Assembly (NCBI GenBank): GCA_964448045.1
Contig: CAYUVF010000097.1
Location: 1-7,291, forward strand
Direction: 5' to 3'
Length of the DNA stretch: 7,291 nucleotides
From: CAYUVF01 sp964448045
GTDB lineage: Bacteria; Bacteroidota; Rhodothermia; Rhodothermales; Salinibacteraceae
The position numbers were made by a program, and so were the translations under genes. Position 1 is the stretch's first letter. Each line of letters starts with the position of its first letter. This document shows, piece by piece, positions 6,625 through 7,291 of the stretch. The notes under the pieces were generated by a model. It searched no databases and was not told the origin of the DNA. It saw nothing but the letters and a program-made list of their open reading frames with translations.

Positions 6625-6762
6625 ACGGCCTCCGCACAATCGGTCTGCCGTCCCCCACGTTCCGTCCGACTGCCGTCTACCTAAAGGCTCCGATCACGCA
6701 CACCGCGCGAGCGTTGGAAATGCAGCCGCGACGCGAATTGAGGCCACCATCGGACCCATAGC

Positions 6763-7212
6763 TCAGCGCGAGGCGGCTGGCTGCTGTCGCAGTTCCCACA
6801 GCACATTGATGATTTTCCACTCGCCCTGCCACTTCGCCACGTGCAGGTAATCGACCCATCGTTGCGCGTCGATGCGCACGCTGGCTGCGTCTTTGTAGAT
6901 ATCGAGGATCGTAACCTCGGCGCGGCGTTGTGGCGCGGGCGTCGGCGTGCGCTGGCGCGTTCCTGCAATGAGCGTCTGCGCGTTTTGGCGATTCAGCGAA
7001 TCCGCCTCTGTCTTGGGATGGGTGTAGACCATTCGCTTCCGAAGCGCTGGATGCAGGGCCCGTTCCATGTGGTCGCCATCCGCCGTGTAGTAGCCCTCGA
7101 TGTAGTCGAGCGCGGCCTGCCGGACCGCGGCCGAGTCCGAGGCGGTTTGGGCGCGCACGCCAGTCGCCGTGAGACAGAGTACGAGTGCAGTGAAGAGGAG
7201 AGGTCGTTTCAT
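6763..7212 (-). CDS. Secreted NTF2-like / putative lumazine-binding protein (PF12893-like)
   Basis: The 149-aa product has a Sec signal peptide, MKRPLLFTALVLCLTATGVRA, with likely cleavage after Ala21. A single NTF2-like cone domain follows (about 25-142). Family-typical segments are AALDYIEGYYTADGDHMERALHP (33-55), VTILDIYKDAASVRIDAQRW (100-119) and the closing strands VDYLHVAKWQGEWKIINVLWE (120-140). Members of this group are often annotated as putative lumazine-binding or SnoaL/DUF4440-like, but ligand and reaction are generally unproven, so I make no claim beyond a small-molecule-binding fold outside the cytoplasm. LVLC (10-13) could be taken for a lipobox, but the hydrophobic stretch continues past the Cys, so a soluble secreted form is more likely. 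The ATG at 7212 directly precedes the signal peptide. There is no Shine-Dalgarno. It is upstream of the nucleotidase gene and in the same direction, but probably separately transcribed. Confidence 0.8.
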   Translation of the reverse strand: MKRPLLFTALVLCLTATGVRAQTASDSAAVRQAALDYIEGYYTADGDHMERALHPALRKRMVYTHPKTEADSLNRQNAQTLIAGTRQRTPTPAPQRRAEVTILDIYKDAASVRIDAQRWVDYLHVAKWQGEWKIINVLWELRQQPAASR

Positions 7213-7277
7213 GGCGTAATGCGTCGTTGAGTAATAGGTAGCGGTTCAATAGTAAGTGATGACGTTACTAAACAGTT

Positions 7278-7291
7278 TGTCATTCTGAACT
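7278..7291. repeat. Possible start of a second dispersed repeat copy, cut by the window edge
   Basis: TGTCATTCTGAACT matches the terminus of the element at 3148 at 11 of 14 positions and has the GTCATTCTGAA form common in that repeat type. The rest lies outside the window. Confidence 0.5.

Larger units (their letters stand above)
6469..6762. other. Repeat-bearing intergenic region upstream of the nucleotidase gene
   Basis: No gene is supported in these 294 bp. The half nearest the nucleotidase carries twin miniature hairpins (6511-6540) and three AATGCTTTACT-like units (6563-6624). The other half (about 6625-6762) shows nothing I can name. The nucleotidase promoter should lie here on the minus strand, but I found no convincing match. 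Confidence 0.5.

Noticed and set aside
6755..6775. CCCATAGCTCAGCGCGAGG resembles the D-arm region of a tRNA
   Set aside because: It is the 3' end of the NTF2-like gene, and no acceptor, anticodon or T arm follows at tRNA spacing.

Overview
The window is a GC-rich stretch of bacterial chromosome, with coding regions at roughly two thirds G+C. The gene content is mostly housekeeping or metabolic, without plasmid, phage or transposase genes. No start codon is preceded by a clear Shine-Dalgarno sequence, one intergenic gap carries a perfect TAnnTTTG promoter element, and a dispersed GTCATCCTGAGCG-type repeat is present. Together these suggest the Bacteroidota/Rhodothermota side of the tree, perhaps a Rhodothermales or Salinibacter relative. 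That placement is inference from style and was not confirmed by any search.

Layout from left to right: (1) positions 1-363, minus strand, an AT-richer (about 47% G+C by hand count) small membrane-anchored protein gene of unknown function. It is broken by a single-base frameshift near position 207 and runs off the left edge. (2) recG (427-2529, minus), a complete branched-DNA helicase. (3) A HEPN-domain protein gene (2612-3010, minus), 82 bp upstream of recG in the same direction, with an imperfect hairpin in the gap. (4) A 407-bp gap between divergent genes (3011-3417), holding palindromic ATTACGC-type repeats, a dispersed inverted-repeat element of about 115 bp, and a candidate promoter. (5) A Tat-exported calcineurin-like metallophosphoesterase (3418-4881, plus). 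(6) A 123-bp convergent gap. (7) A cN-II-type HAD 5'-nucleotidase (5005-6468, minus). (8) A 294-bp gap with twin miniature hairpins and three copies of an AATGCTTTACT unit. (9) A secreted NTF2-like/putative lumazine-binding protein (6763-7212, minus). (10) The beginning of what looks like a second copy of the dispersed repeat, cut by the right edge.

The genes do not form one obvious pathway. RecG acts in replication-fork rescue and recombination; the HAD enzyme probably dephosphorylates purine nucleotides in the cytoplasm; the metallophosphoesterase and the NTF2-like protein act outside the cytoplasm. I did not find a convincing new multi-gene system. The points most worth a second look are the frameshifted low-GC gene at the left edge, the orphan HEPN gene beside recG, the density of small repeats in every larger gap, and the Asp-Pro-Gln form of the first metal-binding motif in the phosphoesterase.
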